Assembly (NCBI GenBank): GCA_013397865.1
Contig: VZTI01001822.1
Span: forward strand, 1 to 64,000
DNA length: 64,000 nucleotides
From: Struthidea cinerea
Taxonomy: Eukaryota > Chordata > Aves > Passeriformes > Corcoracidae
Direction of reading: 5' to 3'
Positions 63,190 through 64,000 of this stretch are shown piece by piece. Each line of letters begins with the position of its first letter. Position 1 is the first letter of the stretch. The position numbers and the translations under genes were made by a program. Under the pieces are notes generated by a model. The model was not told the DNA's origin and made no database searches. It was given only the letters and a program-made list of their open reading frames with translations.

Positions 63190-63322
63190 TATTTCCAGAT
63201 CACACGATATTCTGGGTTGGAAGGGACCCACAAGGATCATCAAGTCTAACTCTTAAGTGAATGGCCCACATGGGGATTGAACTCACGACTTGGGTGTTAC
63301 TAGCACTGAGCCAATCTCAGTG
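63190..63322 (-). repeat. tRNA-Ile-headed, CR1-tailed SINE (TguSINE1-like)
   Basis: Read on the minus strand, the head has tRNA-Ile anticodon-arm-to-3' features ('gtgctagtaacacccaagtc' and 'gagttcaatccccatgtggg' then 'cca') and then a CR1 3' tail ending at 'tcacacgatattctgggttg' reversed. About 15 bases of the tRNA D/anticodon side are missing compared with a full tRNA. This chimeric SINE type was described from zebra finch and supports a songbird source. Confidence 0.75.
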
Positions 63323-63324
63323 TC

Positions 63325-63620
63325 ATCTTCAGTGCAATCCCCTGCTGTCAGCACTACTGCTTCTGGGATGAGACCAGGCAGCTCAGCAGCTGGGTCCTGA
63401 AAGCTCCCAAGGATGAAGCCTGCACAATCTCATTGGGCAGCCTGCTCCACCTGCCTTGCCTGTCCTCACTGGCAAACCTTTTTCCATATCTGAACCTTAG
63501 CCTTCCCTTCTCCAGGCTGAGCATGCCCAGTTCCCTCACACTTTTCTCACAATCACATGTGCCAGCCCCTGCCCATCTTGATGACCCTCCACTGGACCAC
63601 TTCACTTGACCCATATTTTT
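63325..63620 (-). repeat. CR1 LINE internal fragment
   Basis: CR1 body in reverse ('ctcattgggcagcctgctcc', 'cttctccaggctgagcatgc') without its own 3' tail, adjoining the SINE. The SINE may have inserted at, or replaced, the CR1 end. Confidence 0.75.
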
Positions 63621-64000
63621 CCAGGGAAAGGCTGCCACCTGCATGATGGATGTGCTGACACCTGCAATTTCTCCAAATGCAGGGAACTCCCAACTCTTGT
63701 GATAATGACAAACTGCTCATGTTCTCCCCTGTGAGAAAGTAGAAATACTCCATCCAATAACTCTCACCTGACAGGGGAGGCGAGGCTTCGGGCAGACAAT
63801 TTTCAGATGTGTTGCATGAGAAAGGTTGTCATTCCCTGAAAAACATACACCAAAGACTATTAAAATAGCCCAAAGTCTGCTCCTTGCCCGTGTCTGCAGG
63901 ATTTGCATTCTGTGAGATATGATTAAAGCTGGATCCACCAATATAGTACAATAAAGGCCTTGGAATAGCAAGTCATAAGAGCCTTGCATTATCAGCAATG

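Noticed and set aside
63235..63300. Functional tRNA-Ile gene on the minus strand
   Set aside because: The D/anticodon side is incomplete and a CR1 tail is attached; it is a SINE head.

Overview
This is nuclear DNA from a bird, most likely a songbird. It has split genes with GT-AG introns, about twenty CR1 LINE fragments, TG...CA avian LTRs and one tRNA-Ile-headed, CR1-tailed SINE of the kind described from zebra finch (TguSINE1). There are no operons or bacterial features.

Layout. (1) 1-1900: mostly unrecognised sequence with an AT-rich, LTR-like block. (2) About 1900-23195, plus strand: NUMA1 (NuMA, spindle-pole and cortical dynein adaptor). It runs from a CpG-rich promoter through 25 coding exons that join without a frame break into 1706 codons. 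Introns carry five CR1 copies and a solo LTR. (3) 23601-26883, minus strand, tail-to-tail with NUMA1: XNDC1, an XRCC1 N-terminal-domain protein. Nine exons give 400 residues ending in two RAD18-type C2HC zinc fingers. (4) About 26950-28030: shared GC-rich promoter between XNDC1 and RNF121, with three inverted CCAAT boxes exactly 31 bp apart. (5) 28031-43081, plus strand: RNF121, a membrane RING E3 ligase. Its first exon is cut by a 165-base N gap, and two consecutive introns look U12-type. (6) 44660-46255, plus strand: IL18BP, the secreted interleukin-18 decoy. (7) 47510-47918, minus strand: remnant of an ADP-ribosyltransferase (ART) gene. (8) 48.8-53.2 kb: dense transposon debris, including a CR1 piece with endonuclease and reverse-transcriptase segments. 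(9) From about 53.6 kb the base composition becomes AT-rich and gene-poor. The only gene there is EPCIP (C21orf62-like), with one coding exon at 61996-62664 and possibly a promoter and leader exon near 53.6 kb.

Gene order: NUMA1, IL18BP, RNF121, XNDC1 and ART genes are neighbours in mammals too (human 11q13 / mouse chr 7), so 2-48 kb is a conserved block with internal reordering. EPCIP belongs to the human 21q22 neighbourhood, so the repeat-rich 47-54 kb interval is either an evolutionary junction or an assembly join.

I found no wholly new system. The strongest leads are the XRCC1-NTD plus tandem UBZ-like architecture of XNDC1, the paired U12 introns splitting the RNF121 RING, and a short NuMA that lacks several regulatory motifs known from the human protein. 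Others are two CR1 copies identical over 346 bp, and an LTR lying against the splice acceptor of NuMA's largest exon. All exon models were built by eye from splice signals, reading frame and remembered homologues.
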